Of a stretch of 64,000 bases of DNA, positions 62,577-64,000 are shown piece by piece. The first letter of the stretch is position 1, and the number at the start of each line of letters is the position of its first letter. Source of the stretch: Jaminaea rosea (taxonomy: Eukaryota > Basidiomycota > Exobasidiomycetes > Microstromatales). Under the pieces are notes generated by a model that did not search any database, was not told the DNA's origin, and saw nothing but the letters and a program-made list of their open reading frames with translations. The stretch is taken from positions 490,076-554,075 of the forward strand of contig NW_020289987.1 in assembly GCF_003144245.1 (NCBI RefSeq), written 5' to 3'. A program made the position numbers and the translations under genes.

Positions 62577-64000
62577 ATGTACTCCCTTCCCTCCTCACCA
62601 CCAACAACAAGACGAGATACCAAGCAAGAAACAAAAAGTAACTCGTCAAAGCCGCCCTCGACCATGCCAGCACGATGCTGCCATGACGAGATAGGCGGCA
62701 CACTCTACTGCGTACAGATCCCGGCAAACATCGACCCGCCCGCAACAGGGCTCAATCTCCGCCTTCCCGTTCGTCGCTGGCGTAAGGGCACCGTCAAGCC
62801 CAGCCCGTGCGCAACCCGCGCCGGACTGAGCGACGTGACCGGCTCGCTCGTCGACGACGACGACCTCGAGCACTCGTGGTGCAGCCACGGTAGCTTTGAG
62901 GTCTCTTTCCCCCGTCCCACCGGCGAAGTAGAGACTGCCACTGTGCAGACTTATCTGGCCGCGGTGACCATCATTCCCCTGCCTGCTGAGCAAGCAGCGA
63001 GCCCGGCTGACAACGCTACAACAGCGGGTCCAGCAAGCGGCACGACGCAGCTCCCTGCGGCAGCCTCCTCTTCTTCGTCTTCTTCATCTGGCTCGGCGGC
63101 GAAGGCAGCTTCTACTGCACCCACGCCCACGCCCTCAGCCCTCGCTCGCTCCCTAAATATCAACTCTCTTCCTTTTTCGGCGCGAGTGAGTGAAGCGGAG
63201 AAGCTACGGGTGGCGCGCGAGAATGCGGCTCACGTCCAGGCGGCATTTGCCCCTGAGATTGCCGCTGCCGCCACTACGTTTACCTCCCGGGCGGCTCGTC
63301 CCGTCACCCCTGCTGGCTCTTCCGCCACGCTGATGCGGCCCCCAGCGGCCCGAGCATCAAAAAGCGGCGGATCTTCTCTTCCTCTCGGGTCAGCATCATC
63401 ATCATCTTCTGGAACTTCGTCAAGGACGACGCCGCCAGCCGCAACAAATGCGCAGGCAGCAATCGCACAGTCGAAGTCTCTCCAGCAAAAGACGCCTCAG
63501 ATTCCTCCTCAAGATGAGCCAATAGTCATCGAAGACTCAGACGAGGAGATGGACGAGGCAAGGAGCGGGACGCGAGCAACGGTGTCAGCATCAGCGACGG
63601 CGAACGCATCGGCGAATGCGAAGGCGACAGCGACAGCGACACCTGCGGGGCAGCCAAACAACAAGCGAGCGAAGACGACGGCCTCGAAGCCAGCAGCTTC
63701 AAGGCCCAAACGCACCGCTCCGACGACGACTGCTGCCTCTTCTCGACCGAAGCGCTCCACGCGCCCGCCTCGCCGTGCCCAAGCCACGCCGCTCACCCTG
63801 CTCCAGCAGCAACGTAGGGCAGCGAAAGCAGCAGGCTCAGCTGGGCCATCCGCTCCGACCACGGGCAGCTCAACCTCCGCTCGACGCTCAACGCGCAACA
63901 GCAGGAAGGCTCATCTATTTCTGGGCTGGGAAGCCTGTCTGTGTTGGTTGTTGTGTGCGTCCCCTGGTCTGGTGCACCATAGCTCATCTATTTCTGGGCT
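62577..64000 (+). CDS. Unrecognised protein, 3' end outside the window
   Basis: An open frame from ATG at 62577 (MYSLPSSPPT; a second Met at 62664 gives MPARCCHDEIGG) runs to the end of the window, at least 474 codons, with no stop. The first 100-130 residues look folded: IGGTLYCVQIPANIDPPATG, LRLPVRRWRKG, HSWCSHGSFEVSFP, TYLAAVTIIPLP. The rest is Ala/Ser/Thr/Pro-rich with one acidic motif (EPIVIEDSDEEMDE), resembling a SUMO-interaction-type sequence, and later basic runs (NNKRAKTT, RPKRSTRPPRRA) consistent with a nuclear protein. No family recognised. It overlaps the end of another open frame on the same strand. Confidence 0.45.
   Translation, partial: MYSLPSSPPTTRRDTKQETKSNSSKPPSTMPARCCHDEIGGTLYCVQIPANIDPPATGLNLRLPVRRWRKGTVKPSPCATRAGLSDVTGSLVDDDDLEHSWCSHGSFEVSFPRPTGEVETATVQTYLAAVTIIPLPAEQAASPADNATTAGPASGTTQLPAAASSSSSSSSGSAAKAASTAPTPTPSALARSLNINSLPFSARVSEAEKLRVARENAAHVQAAFAPEIAAAATTFTSRAARPVTPAGSSATLMRPPAARASKSGGSSLPLGSASSSSSGTSSRTTPPAATNAQAAIAQSKSLQQKTPQIPPQDEPIVIEDSDEEMDEARSGTRATVSASATANASANAKATATATPAGQPNNKRAKTTASKPAASRPKRTAPTTTAASSRPKRSTRPPRRAQATPLTLLQQQRRAAKAAGSAGPSAPTTGSSTSARRSTRNSRKAHLFLGWEACLCWLLCASPGLVHHSSSISG

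Overview
The window reads as nuclear DNA of a GC-rich filamentous or yeast-like fungus, most likely a basidiomycete and perhaps of the smut lineage (Ustilaginomycotina). This is an inference from dense gene packing on both strands, many short introns (about 50-100 nt, GTGAGT/GTAAGT donors, CAG/TAG acceptors), long Ser/Pro/Ala-rich disordered segments, and fungal families such as Zn2Cys6 regulators, DHA1 transporters and fungal GT31 enzymes. No species was identified, and no tRNA, rRNA, CRISPR array or complete transposon was seen. Gene models were built by joining open frames across splice sites; every spliced model given here has a total length divisible by three.

Left flank (0.8-14.2 kb): a PAQR receptor-like membrane protein, an FHA protein of the SNIP1/Pml1 type, a large Trs65-like protein, a cation diffusion facilitator with a His-rich N-terminus, a dehalogenase-like alpha/beta hydrolase, and a long disordered protein with a weak BTB resemblance.

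Central array (15.2-30.7 kb): the striking feature is a cluster of 13 RNase HI-like genes and nothing else. Copies are spaced about 1.05-1.3 kb start to start. All share an intron just after the second catalytic position (phase 0) and an intron just after the last catalytic position (phase 2), and a variable C-terminal exon that usually begins L-A-x-x-A/G-L. Eleven copies are on the + strand and two (the first and the seventh) on the - strand. B, D and E keep all four acidic active-site residues; C, F, G, H and I keep three and carry His in place of the last Asp; A and J have lost the first Asp; K, L and M have lost nearly all catalytic positions yet keep the gene architecture. One copy (G) carries a 226-residue acidic, Tyr-ending tail. 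The array looks like a rapidly diverging birth-and-death family containing both enzymes and pseudoenzymes. Its role is unknown.

Right flank (31.2-59.7 kb): a Zn2Cys6 regulator, a Sec14-like lipid-transfer protein, a secreted L-amino-acid oxidase, an MFS exporter, a tiny four-exon stress-type gene, a GT31 glycosyltransferase, COP9 signalosome subunit 2, an MDR oxidoreductase, a secreted GHSAG hydrolase, a large membrane-anchored HSL-type hydrolase, a zinc alcohol dehydrogenase, adenosine kinase and a flavin-containing monooxygenase. These are ordinary fungal genes, several sharing divergent promoters (LAAO/MFS, CSN2/MDR, ADH/adenosine kinase).

Right edge (59.7-64.0 kb): a repeat-rich, poorly explained stretch with a 166-bp tandem duplication, several intron-like intervals, open frames without clear starts, and an unrecognised protein gene that runs off the window.
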